DNA from: JAPOXR01 sp965221815
Lineage (GTDB): Bacteria; Pseudomonadota; Alphaproteobacteria; Rhodobacterales; Rhodobacteraceae
Assembly (NCBI GenBank): GCA_965221815.1
Contig: OZ244915.1
Span: 2,294,001 to 2,358,000, forward strand
Direction of reading: 5' to 3'
Length of the DNA: 64,000 nt
Made by a program: the position numbers and the translations under genes. Positions 36,284 through 45,142 of the stretch are shown here, in pieces. Below the pieces are notes generated by a model that worked only from the letters and a program-made list of their open reading frames with translations, did not search any database and was not told the origin of the DNA. The first letter of the stretch is position 1. Each line of letters starts with the position of its first letter.

Positions 36284-36604
36284 TTCCTTGAACTCTCGAA
36301 TTTATTGACCGGGGAAAGCCGCATGGCAATGGCATGTACCCATAATATCTGGTGAGGGAACAAACACCAATTTATGGCAAAAGGTCAAGATCACGGTGAT
36401 GAAAACCCTTGTTGACGGCACTGAATTTTAATGTGCATGAAGTTGGGGCCCGCCACTTGAACCACGATGAGTCCCAATCAACCCGTTTCACCGCAGATTG
36501 AAATTTCCAACGCCGCCTCGGTTGACTGAGACTTCTGGCAAAAAGGATCTCAAGCGATTATGCCTCATTGAACGACTCAATCCAAAGAGCAGGAGGCTTG
36601 ATTC
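36284..36604. other. Divergent intergenic region fpr / enamidase
   Basis: 321 bases with no gene and no clear hairpin; it should hold promoters for both flanking genes, but I see no consensus box I would defend. Confidence 0.5.
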
Positions 36605-37792
36605 ATGACCGCCGATACAAAAAAATGCGTGATCAGGAATATCGGCTTGATCTTGACAGGCAAGATCGAGGCTCCATTGATGGACGGTGACTGCGTTATA
36701 GCCATTGATGGCAAGATCAGTGCGATCGGCTCTGAAAAAGATCTCGACACGGACACGGCCAGCTGCGTCATCGATGCCAATGGTGTCACACTCGCACCTG
36801 GCCTCATCGACAGTCATATCCACCCGGTTGTTGGAGACTATACCCCCCGTCAGCAGCAATTGCACTGGATTGACTCGAGCCTCAATGGCGGTGTCACGAC
36901 AATGATCTCCGCGGGAGAGGTGCATATGCCTGGCCGCCCGAAAGACATTGTTGGACTGAAAGCGATGGCCATCGCAGCTCAGCGCTGGTACGAAAATTTC
37001 CGCCCTTCCGGCGTCAAGGTCCATGCCGGTGCTCCCGTCATCGAACATGGCATGGAAGAAGAGGATTTCAAGGATCTGGCCGATGCCGGTGTCAAGCTGC
37101 TGGGTGAAGTTGGACTTGGTTCGGTGAAAGACGGTGCGACGGCCGGCAAGATGGTCGGTTATGCCCGAAAATACGGCATTCAGAGTACAATCCACACAGG
37201 TGGACCGTCTATTCCCGGCTCCGGGCTCATTGACAAGGACGTGGTGCTCGAAGCTGGTACCGATGTTGTGGGTCACATCAATGGAGGACATACAGCATTG
37301 CCGGATGATCAGATCATCTGTCTTTGTGAATCGTGCCGTGGCAGTCTCGAGATCGTCCATAACGGCAATGAGCGAGCCGCCTTGCTTACATTGAATACCG
37401 CCCGCGAACTCGGAAAACTCGACCAACTGATCCTCGGCACCGATGGTCCGGCAGGTTCAGGTGCCCAGCCACTGGGGATTCTACGCATGATTGCCCTCCT
37501 CGCGAGTTTGGGCAATGTGAGACCTGAAATTGCCTTTTGTTTTGCCACTGGCAATACTGCACGACAACGCAAGCTTGATGCCGGAATCATCGCACCTGGT
37601 TATTGCGCCGATTTTGTCCTCCTCGATCAGGCACAACATTCTCCCGGGAAAACCATGCTTGAATCGGTCGGGCAGGGAAATCTTCCTGGCGTGGGAATGA
37701 CGATCATTGATGGCATCGTGCGATCCGAACGCAGTCGGAATACCCCGCCCGCCCAGCGTCTCCCCAGGATCGAAAAACAACATTCGGCATGA
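36605..37792 (+). CDS. Enamidase-type amidohydrolase
   Basis: A 395-residue amidohydrolase-superfamily enzyme. Metal ligands are visible in GLIDSHIHPV (HxH), STIHTGG and DVVGHINGGHT (later histidines) and ILGTDGPAG (catalytic Asp). The stretch ISAGEVHMPGRPKDIVGLKA is close to enamidase from anaerobic nicotinate degradation, which opens the ring of 6-oxotetrahydronicotinate. Here no other nicotinate genes flank it, so a different cyclic amide is possible. AGGAGG lies 10 bases before the ATG. It could share substrates with the Liv-type importer 4 kb upstream. Confidence 0.8.
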   Translation: MTADTKKCVIRNIGLILTGKIEAPLMDGDCVIAIDGKISAIGSEKDLDTDTASCVIDANGVTLAPGLIDSHIHPVVGDYTPRQQQLHWIDSSLNGGVTTMISAGEVHMPGRPKDIVGLKAMAIAAQRWYENFRPSGVKVHAGAPVIEHGMEEEDFKDLADAGVKLLGEVGLGSVKDGATAGKMVGYARKYGIQSTIHTGGPSIPGSGLIDKDVVLEAGTDVVGHINGGHTALPDDQIICLCESCRGSLEIVHNGNERAALLTLNTARELGKLDQLILGTDGPAGSGAQPLGILRMIALLASLGNVRPEIAFCFATGNTARQRKLDAGIIAPGYCADFVLLDQAQHSPGKTMLESVGQGNLPGVGMTIIDGIVRSERSRNTPPAQRLPRIEKQHSA

Positions 37793-38639
37793 TCGACAGG
37801 TTGAAACCGGGAATGTTCATTGCCGTCGATTGAGGCCAGAACTGGGCTTGAAGTGACAGCGCAAAGACACTGTCGCCAACGCACCGAAACGATGACAAAA
37901 TCGCTTGCCCTGAGGCAGTTCATCTGCCCTACCAGGACGGCGGCGACCGCACCTGCTTTATGGTGAAACAAGACGGTGGCATCCCGCTTTGGACCATGAA
38001 ATCCATGCGAACCAAGCGGTCGCGACAACGTCTTTCCCGGTTTGCAGGAAACGCAATTTTGGTGACAGGTGGCAATGAACAGAATATTCTGCCCTCCAAT
38101 CGTTGTCTGCAACAGCCCCAGAACATCCGCCGCGATATCAGATTCTCAGCCTGTTTATTGCCGATTCTCAGATTGATTGGCGCATCGCAGTTGATGAAGG
38201 ATCTCACAGGAAACTTGGAGATTTTCCTGGCCGGGGTGCAACGCACGACAGACCGGTTCGCAACCCGGCACCGCGCAGGTGACACCAACGCCTGAGGACA
38301 ATAAATACAATGACATCAATCGTTTATGATTCACATTTTGAGGCCCGCGGCGCGGCGATCTTCGACCTCGGAGTGCAAGAACAGGATGAATGGACGACCG
38401 GGAATTGCCGGCCTTGTTCATATTGCGATCGCCCCTGCTGCTCGGTCGAGGTAATCTGCAAGATCAAAACCTGTCGCTGTTGAATCCTTGAGAGCGGATG
38501 CTCCGTGCAGTTCCCGTGGAATCTGGGGTAAAGACGGGTGAGGCTGATTCCCGCACAGATTATCGCTGTCCAAAGCCGTAAATGTGTCGTTGATTTGAAC
38601 AATCCTGTTGAATGTCTCGCCTGAGGTTATTGTATCGCT
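37793..38639. other. Gene-free stretch between the amidohydrolase and cobA
   Basis: About 850 bases with no supported gene. Short frames on both strands look like decayed coding DNA. A degenerate copy of repeat R3 lies at 38128-38190. I looked for a cobalamin riboswitch before cobA and did not find its conserved core. Confidence 0.55.
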
Positions 38640-39494
38640 GTGGTCGCTCTCGCAAACGTTGATCCAATTGTCTTTCCCTCGGGTTTGGTATGGCTGATTG
38701 GAGCCGGTCCCGGGGACCGCTCATTGTTGACATTGCAAGCGGCGCAGGCACTGTCTGTGGCCGATGTCATTGTTCATGATTCGCTGCTTGATGAGCGAAT
38801 TCTGGAGTGGCGGAAAGATGGTGCGGAAGTGATCTATGCCGGCAAACGCGGAGGACGCCCATCACCGAAACAAGCCGATATTTCCCTGCTCCTGATTGAC
38901 TTGGCACGAGATGGACAGCGCGTCGCCCGACTCAAGGGCGGAGATCCTTTCGTATTTGGTCGTGGCGGTGAAGAAGCCCTGACTTTGGCGCGTGCTGGCG
39001 TGCCGATTCGAGTCACACCTGGAATTACTGCGGGTATTGGCGGACTGGCCTATGCCGGGATTCCACTCACGCACCGGGATGTGAATCAATCAGTGACCTT
39101 CGTCACTGGACATGATCATACCGGCTCCATGCCCGGCGCTATCGACTGGCCTGCCCTGGCAAAGGGGTCGCAGGTCATCATCCTCTACATGGCGATGAAA
39201 CATCTCAAACATATTACGCAATCCTTGATTTCCGGTGGACGATGCTCAAATGAACCAACCGCGATTGTCTGTCGTGCCACCTTTCCTGATCAGCAGGTGC
39301 TCGAAACCACTTTGGGAGACGCCGCCGCCGATGCCAAACGCCACAAACTTGAATCTCCGGCGTTAATCTGTGTCGGCGATACGGCGCGTCTGCGACTCGC
39401 CATTGACTGGAAAAAATCGATGGAGGGCCACCCGGTTCGGCATGTCCATCCGTTTTCCGATGAAGCTGCCACGCTTTGGGGCGGGAAAAAGTGA
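38640..39494 (+). CDS. cobA: Uroporphyrinogen-III C-methyltransferase
   Basis: A SAM-dependent enzyme that methylates uroporphyrinogen III at C2 and C7 to give precorrin-2, the entry to the corrin branch. The 284 residues show VWLIGAGPGDRSLLTLQA, the SAM-binding VARLKGGDPFVFGRGGEE and VTPGITAGIGGLAYAGIPLTHR, all diagnostic. It starts at a GTG with only a weak ribosome site. The 3' end overlaps cobB by 19 bases. Confidence 0.92.
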   Translation: MVALANVDPIVFPSGLVWLIGAGPGDRSLLTLQAAQALSVADVIVHDSLLDERILEWRKDGAEVIYAGKRGGRPSPKQADISLLLIDLARDGQRVARLKGGDPFVFGRGGEEALTLARAGVPIRVTPGITAGIGGLAYAGIPLTHRDVNQSVTFVTGHDHTGSMPGAIDWPALAKGSQVIILYMAMKHLKHITQSLISGGRCSNEPTAIVCRATFPDQQVLETTLGDAAADAKRHKLESPALICVGDTARLRLAIDWKKSMEGHPVRHVHPFSDEAATLWGGKK

Positions 39495-40918
39495 AATCTC
39501 CGCGTGCGATTCTCGTGACCGCGCCGACCTCGGATGCGGGTAAAACCACCGTCACCCTCGGTCTGTTGCGCCTGTTGAAACAACGCGGGATTGCCGTTCG
39601 CTCCGCCAAGTCAGGGCCAGACTATATTGATCCAACCTACCATTTGTCGGCCTGCAAAAATCCCTGTGTCAATCTTGATGCCTGGTCGATGTCGACCCAG
39701 GTCATCCGCGATCTCGCGTTTCATGATGACGGTCCCGATCATGCTGAATTCGTCATCATTGAAGGAGCCATGGGGGCGATCGATGGTGCCGGATCAGCTG
39801 GTGCTGGCAGCGCTGCCGATCTGGCAGAAATCCTCGAGGTTCCTGTTATCCTGGTCGTCAGTGCAGAACGTGTGGCGCAGTCATCAATCCTTCCTTTTTT
39901 AGGACTCAGAGGGGCCCGCCCAAACCTGCAGATTGCGGGCCTTATCGCCAATCGCGTTGCTTCTGAACGTCATGCGTTGCAGATCAAGACAGCAGCGGAT
40001 CGGCATGGAGTTCCACTGTTGGGTTGCTTACGACGATGCCCGGACCTCAACCTCCATGCCCGTCATCTCGGGCTGGTTCCGGCAGGTGAGCACGGCTTCA
40101 TCGAAGCTTTTTTGGAACATGCCGCCAATCGCATTGCCGCCGATATCGATGTGGATGCCGTTCTCGCAGCCGCACGTCCATTATCGGAAAGCCGTATCAA
40201 AGAGGTGGGTTTTTCCATGCCACCTTTGGGGCAAAGAATCGCGGTTGCACATGACGACGCATTTGTTTTCACCTATCACCACCTGCTCATCGACTGGAAA
40301 CGGCAAGGCGTCGAAATCCAGTTTTTCTCACCCCTTGCCGACGAGCCGCCGCCAGTGGATTGCGACTCTGTCTATCTTCCCGGTGGCTATCCGGAACTTC
40401 ATGCACACAGGTTGGCGGCCGCGCGGCAGTTTCGACATGGCATGGCGATGGCCGCGGATCATGGAAAATTCATTTACGGTGAATGCGGGGGATTCATGGT
40501 TCTCGGGCAAACGCTCGAGGACAAAAACAGGCGGCGGCACCGGATGCTCGAATTACTCAGTCACAGCAGTTCATTTGCCAAACCAACACTTCATCTCGGT
40601 TATCGACGACTGCAAGCACCGAGCGACAGCAGATTATCCGGCACCTATATGGGGCATGAATTCCACTACGCCGCGCTTGAAAATGGCGAGACATGCAATC
40701 CATTGTTTACAGCCCGGGATGCGGATGGCAAAGAACTCCCGGGAATGGGACAGACTCGCGGGTCTGTCAGTGGCTCATTTGCGCATCTGATTTGCCGAAT
40801 GCAGCCGGATCGCTGTTCGGACGCAGGATATGCGGGCGGGCTGCATCATACAGGGCCGAGTCGGGAAACTCCTGTATTGAAAGCGCCACACCAACAAGAA
40901 TCAGGGCCGTACGCGTAA
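39476..40918 (+). CDS. cobB: Cobyrinate / hydrogenobyrinate a,c-diamide synthase
   Basis: A glutamine-dependent ATP amidotransferase that amidates side chains a and c of the corrin ring. The N-terminal P-loop domain is VTAPTSDAGKTTVTLGLL; the C-terminal triad-type glutaminase domain shows VYLPGGYPELHAHRL and the catalytic YGECGGFMVLGQTL. The natural end of the family is near GSFAHLICR; this frame adds about 40 residues and overlaps the convergent cobM by about 150 bases. Its start overlaps cobA. The call of function is firm; the tail may be a recent extension. Confidence 0.93.
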   Translation: MGREKVKSPRAILVTAPTSDAGKTTVTLGLLRLLKQRGIAVRSAKSGPDYIDPTYHLSACKNPCVNLDAWSMSTQVIRDLAFHDDGPDHAEFVIIEGAMGAIDGAGSAGAGSAADLAEILEVPVILVVSAERVAQSSILPFLGLRGARPNLQIAGLIANRVASERHALQIKTAADRHGVPLLGCLRRCPDLNLHARHLGLVPAGEHGFIEAFLEHAANRIAADIDVDAVLAAARPLSESRIKEVGFSMPPLGQRIAVAHDDAFVFTYHHLLIDWKRQGVEIQFFSPLADEPPPVDCDSVYLPGGYPELHAHRLAAARQFRHGMAMAADHGKFIYGECGGFMVLGQTLEDKNRRRHRMLELLSHSSSFAKPTLHLGYRRLQAPSDSRLSGTYMGHEFHYAALENGETCNPLFTARDADGKELPGMGQTRGSVSGSFAHLICRMQPDRCSDAGYAGGLHHTGPSRETPVLKAPHQQESGPYA

Positions 40919-41567
40919 TCTTCGATTCCCGCACCGCTGCATGCAATCCATTGAGATCGGTATTGATGATCCGCTGGTCAGGCCACCCGACACGGTAAGC
41001 GATGGTCACCGGGCAGTCGCGGCCTCGAATGGGGATGAGTTCACGCTGTATGGCACGCGTGTTGCGAATCGAAAGATGAATGGCAAGTGTCGCGCCAGTC
41101 GCGGCCAACTGACTGAGTTTTTCGCCGGGCGGCACGGGCGAAGACTTCATTGTCGTTCGAGTCAGGATGACGGTCTGCGCCACTTCAGGAATTGTAAGCT
41201 CCTGACCCATGGCAGCGGCGGCAGCGGCAAAAGCTGGCACCCCCGGGATGACTTCATACGCAATCCCCATCTGCCGGAGTCGCCTGATCTGTTCAGCGAT
41301 TGCACCATACAGCGATGGGTCCCCGGAATGCACCCGGGCGATGTTTTTCTCAGCGGTGGCAGCCTCGCATATGAGGCCAAGAATCTGATCGAGATGCATG
41401 GCCGAAGTATCATGCACGGCAGCATGCGGAGGGGCACAGGCCACCAGTGCCGGCGGCACGAGCGAACCCGCATACAGGCAGACCGGGCAAGACGAAATCA
41501 ACCGGCGACCCTTGACCGTAATCAATTCCGGATCACCCGGGCCCGCCCCGATAAAATAGACCTTCAT
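40767..41567 (-). CDS. cobM: Precorrin-4 C11-methyltransferase
   Basis: A 266-residue SAM methyltransferase of the aerobic B12 pathway. VYFIGAGPGDPELITVKG, VCLYAGSLVP, VHSGDPSLYGAIAEQ and VIPGVPAFAAAAAAMGQELT are the CobM/CbiF signatures. The gene is convergent with cobB and their 3' ends overlap by about 150 bases. The C-terminus runs past the usual LRP end by roughly 15 residues. Only three corrin genes are present here, so the rest of the pathway must lie elsewhere. Confidence 0.94.
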   Translation of the reverse strand: MKVYFIGAGPGDPELITVKGRRLISSCPVCLYAGSLVPPALVACAPPHAAVHDTSAMHLDQILGLICEAATAEKNIARVHSGDPSLYGAIAEQIRRLRQMGIAYEVIPGVPAFAAAAAAMGQELTIPEVAQTVILTRTTMKSSPVPPGEKLSQLAATGATLAIHLSIRNTRAIQRELIPIRGRDCPVTIAYRVGWPDQRIINTDLNGLHAAVRESKITRTALILVGVALSIQEFPDSALYDAARPHILRPNSDPAAFGKSDAQMSH

Positions 41568-41830
41568 GGCTTATGCCTTTCTTCGGATGTCGCAAAAATC
41601 TGACCATGAATATCATCTGGAGATCAACAAAATAAACCCGGGCAACGTCGAATACGCGGGAACACCCGAGCCGCAGGTCCGGGCATGACAGAGTTACGCG
41701 TCAGAACTGACTGGATTTGTGACCTGGCCGACATCCTGCGAGGCTGACCCGGTGAGGATCGCATTCAGGTTGCTGTCATTTCTCATCCATTTCACCTACA
41801 GAAGACAGGACCAAGAGAGGTAGGAAATCT

Positions 41831-43258
41831 TTGAAATTGACTGATACATCAATGCTCACTTTGCTGGCTGTGGTGATACTCGCCGCCCTTGTTGTCTTCA
41901 TGCTTTTTCGCAAGCCAAAGGGTGAAGGCCATGTTCAGCAAACTGAGCATGAAATACTCAGAACCGCCTTTGAAAAACAGGAAGGTGAATTACGAGAGGC
42001 CAGGACCAGGGCCGATAGATATGATGCGCTGGCCGGTGAGCGGAAAGCAGAAATTGATCGGTTGAATAGCGATCTGTCCAAGCTGCGCGAAAAACTTGAT
42101 TGCGAGGCTGAGGACAGGCAGAAACTGTCAAATACGATTTCCCGCCTTCAGGCGGAAATGAAGGCCACTCAGGAAGCATCAGAAGACAAGATTCGGATGC
42201 TTTCCGAGTTGCGCAAAGATATGGAAATTAAATTCAAGGATCTGGCTGCACAGGCGCTTGCCTTGCAAGGCGAGCAATTCTCGAAATCCAACATCGAACG
42301 ACTGAAAGCCACGCTGACGCCGCTGAAGGAACATGTCGGCCATTTCGAACAGGAATTGAAGGCTGTCTACAAGGCCGCAAATGCAGATCGGGCCGCTCTC
42401 CAAGCTGAAATCAATCGGCTGAGCCAGCGTTCGGAAACGATTTCCCGGGAAGCGATCAACCTGACTCGTGCGCTGAAGTCTGATCGGCAAAAACAGGGTG
42501 CGTGGGGAGAGATGATCCTTGAATCCATTCTGGAACGATCAGGTCTTCGCGAAGGTGTGGAATACGAAACCCAGGCACATCGCGTCAATGACAAGGGTGA
42601 GCGAATTCGTCCTGATGTTGTTGTCAATCTCCCGGGTGGCAAAACATTGGTTATCGACAGCAAGGTCTCGCTGGTTGCGTATACTGATGCCGTCAATGCC
42701 GAGAGCGAGGAAGAGGCAAAAAGCGCACGCAAACGACATGTTGAGTCGATCAAGCAGCATATCGTTAACCTGGCCGGAAAGGCGTATCAGAATGCCGAGG
42801 ATTCGACGGTCGATTATGTCATTCTGTTTGTCCCAATCGAGGGTGCGCTATCGGAGGCACTACGTGCCGAGGGACAAATCACGGAATATGCGATTGCGAG
42901 AAACGTCACGATCGCCACCCCCACCACATTAATGATGGCGCTCAAGACAATTGCCAATGTCTGGGCTGCTGAGCGTCGTAACCAGAATGCGGAAGCAATC
43001 GCCAGACGCGCGGGTCTGCTCTATGACAAGGTCGCCGGATTCGTCGACAATATGCAAGATTTGGGCAAGCGACTCAACCAGGCACAGAGTGCCTACCAGG
43101 ATGCATTCGGCCAGCTGTCACAGGGACGCGGCAATATGTTGTCACAGGTGGAACATTTAAAGATGCTGGGCGCGAAAACAGTCAAATCCATCTCTGCCGA
43201 TTTTGAAAATGAAGATACTGAAACAGTGCGGATTCAGGCACAGAACACTGGTGAATGA
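41831..43258 (+). CDS. rmuC: DNA recombination protein RmuC
   Basis: A 475-residue protein with an N-terminal membrane helix (MLTLLAVVILAALVVFMLF), a long coiled coil to about residue 200, and the RmuC nuclease-like domain (KQGAWGEMILESILERSGLREGVEY, RPDVVVNLPGGKTLVIDSKVSLVAY). RmuC limits inversion between short inverted repeats. A TTG start at 41831 is preferred, with AGAGAGG and AGGAAA upstream; ATG 41852 is possible. Confidence 0.92.
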   Translation: MKLTDTSMLTLLAVVILAALVVFMLFRKPKGEGHVQQTEHEILRTAFEKQEGELREARTRADRYDALAGERKAEIDRLNSDLSKLREKLDCEAEDRQKLSNTISRLQAEMKATQEASEDKIRMLSELRKDMEIKFKDLAAQALALQGEQFSKSNIERLKATLTPLKEHVGHFEQELKAVYKAANADRAALQAEINRLSQRSETISREAINLTRALKSDRQKQGAWGEMILESILERSGLREGVEYETQAHRVNDKGERIRPDVVVNLPGGKTLVIDSKVSLVAYTDAVNAESEEEAKSARKRHVESIKQHIVNLAGKAYQNAEDSTVDYVILFVPIEGALSEALRAEGQITEYAIARNVTIATPTTLMMALKTIANVWAAERRNQNAEAIARRAGLLYDKVAGFVDNMQDLGKRLNQAQSAYQDAFGQLSQGRGNMLSQVEHLKMLGAKTVKSISADFENEDTETVRIQAQNTGE

Positions 43259-43626
43259 AGCGTGGAACGGAGGAAGCCTGAAATTCCGATCATTGCCGTT
43301 TCAACTTGAAACTCTCACGTCTTGTATCCATGGATACCGATCTCTCAACGCAACATACAACATGATATTGACACCCGCTGATCGTGTATCCAATTTATGG
43401 ATGTCCACATCCGGGAAATTCCGTCGGGATATCCATTTTTGGAAACATATCCCACTTGGCAGAATCACGACAAATATGATAGGATCAGACTGTCTTCTCA
43501 GGGGATTATCGGCAGGTTACGGAAACAGCCGGAATGGAAGGTCAGTCGGTTCGAATACAACGGAAAGAAACAGGATTTGGCTGTTTCTGTTACGGATAAA
43601 GTAACAAGATTCAAGGATGTGGCGCT
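43259..43626. other. Gene-poor gap between rmuC and the mitofilin-like gene
   Basis: About 370 bases where hemC-hemD would be expected in many alphaproteobacteria. An 87-codon frame at 43397-43660 is possible but overlaps the next gene and is not supported. Confidence 0.5.
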
Positions 43627-45141
43627 ATGGCAGGAAAGCAGGACAGCGCGTCGCCAATAGGCACATCTGAGCATGGGTCAACGGGGCCCGATGCCATCGA
43701 AGACGTTTCCAGGGGTCAAGCTGCCACAAGTGGCGGAGCAAAGAACGAAGGCCGCGCGGGTCCAAACGACAGGGAGGCTTTGCCGCGCTTGTCGCGGATA
43801 TTTCAACGCGGTTCACGAACATCAAAAAGACCGGAATCTGCTCCCTCTCGGACAGTCAAGTCGGAGCCGGAAACGCGCATCGGCATAATGGAGAAACTTG
43901 ACAACCTGATTTTTCGTTTTGCCCGCGCTGTCCTGTTGGGCATCATCGCCGCTGTCGCGGGTGTTGTGGCCGCCTACATTCTCCTGCGCTTTGACGGAAT
44001 ATCTTCACTGAATGAAAGCCGACAAGCCGAACTCGCCGCGTTACGCGCAGATATTGCTGAAAATCGTGCCGCCGTTGAAACCATTGATGGACAGATTGCA
44101 ACAGACCAGGAAGCGATCACAGACATTCGTGACGCACTTGGCAGCCTGACAGCACGAGTTGACAATAGCTTAACTGAAACCAGCGCGCTGGACTCAACTG
44201 TTCAGGAACAGGAGCAGCTGCTCAGCGATCTCGAAGAACAGATCTCTTCACTGTCCGGAACAGTTGAAGATCTGCAGAGAGATACCAGGTCGCAGGAACA
44301 GGGCATCCGCGTTGATGCACTGTCCGATCAAGTGAGCGCACTTGAAGTTGCAATCGATGAAGCGATGACAATCGCCGGAAGAGAAACTTCGACGGCAACC
44401 GACTCGGCTGAAACCACCAACATCAACCTCGTGGTTCGGCTTGCCGAGATCGAACGAACAATCGGACGTTTACGCGAATTGCAAAGCCATTTCGAAGACA
44501 TGGGAAGGCAGTCTGAAACCGATCTTCAAGACATGGAAGCCCGTTTGCTTGTCTTGGAAACATGGCTCGGAGAGAATGGAAATCAAGCCGGAATGGCAGC
44601 GCGGCTGGCAACCGTTGAACAATTACTGAGTGATTTACCAACCCTCCCACCTGATACGAGTTCCCAGGTCAGGCAGCTGGCCCTACTCACCGTAAGGTCT
44701 GCAGCAGAGAGCGGCCTCCCCTATGCCGGTCTCATCGCTGCCACCAAAATTCCCGCTGCCGCGTTTCCTGAAACAGTGCATGATCATGCTGATTCCGGTA
44801 TCGCCGCGCTTGAAGACTTACAGGCAGAATTTAGCCTCTATGCGCGGCAGCTTCTTGCCTCCTCTGCTGTTTCTGAGGATGGGCAAGGATTGCGCGGCGC
44901 ATTCGCAAGATTGTTGCGTGTTCGGCCACTCACTCCGCAGGACGGCACAGATCCACCTGCGATTCTCTCAAGGGCCGAAGATGCCTTGAGACGAAATGAT
45001 CTTTCCGGTGCGTTGGATGAACTTGCCGATCTCTCGCAGCCGGGGAAGGACATCTTGGGAGATTGGATCGTATCTGCACAGACGCACATTGCTGTGCTCG
45101 CGGCACTTGATGCCATGATCACCAGGCCAGAAGCCGGATAG
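43627..45141 (+). CDS. Mitofilin-like (Mic60) inner-membrane protein
   Basis: A 504-residue protein: a disordered N-terminus of about 90 residues, one membrane helix (AVLLGIIAAVAGVVAAYILL), a periplasmic coiled-coil region of about 250 residues with heptad-like EQEQLLSDLEEQISSL, and a C-terminal helical domain (DALRRNDLSGALDELADL, GDWIVSAQTHIAVLAALDAM) that fits the mitofilin signature. Alphaproteobacterial Mic60 homologues shape intracytoplasmic membranes and lie beside hem genes, as here before hemY. The hemY gene begins after one spacer base. Confidence 0.82.
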   Translation: MAGKQDSASPIGTSEHGSTGPDAIEDVSRGQAATSGGAKNEGRAGPNDREALPRLSRIFQRGSRTSKRPESAPSRTVKSEPETRIGIMEKLDNLIFRFARAVLLGIIAAVAGVVAAYILLRFDGISSLNESRQAELAALRADIAENRAAVETIDGQIATDQEAITDIRDALGSLTARVDNSLTETSALDSTVQEQEQLLSDLEEQISSLSGTVEDLQRDTRSQEQGIRVDALSDQVSALEVAIDEAMTIAGRETSTATDSAETTNINLVVRLAEIERTIGRLRELQSHFEDMGRQSETDLQDMEARLLVLETWLGENGNQAGMAARLATVEQLLSDLPTLPPDTSSQVRQLALLTVRSAAESGLPYAGLIAATKIPAAAFPETVHDHADSGIAALEDLQAEFSLYARQLLASSAVSEDGQGLRGAFARLLRVRPLTPQDGTDPPAILSRAEDALRRNDLSGALDELADLSQPGKDILGDWIVSAQTHIAVLAALDAMITRPEAG

Positions 45142-45142
45142 G

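Noticed and set aside
38190..38639. Possible cobalamin riboswitch before cobA
   Set aside because: A stretch with GATTCCCGCACAG slightly resembles the conserved core, but the B12-box and the paired core elements are missing.
43397..43660. 87-codon frame before the mitofilin-like gene
   Set aside because: It overlaps the start of that gene, has no clear ribosome site and no recognisable domain.
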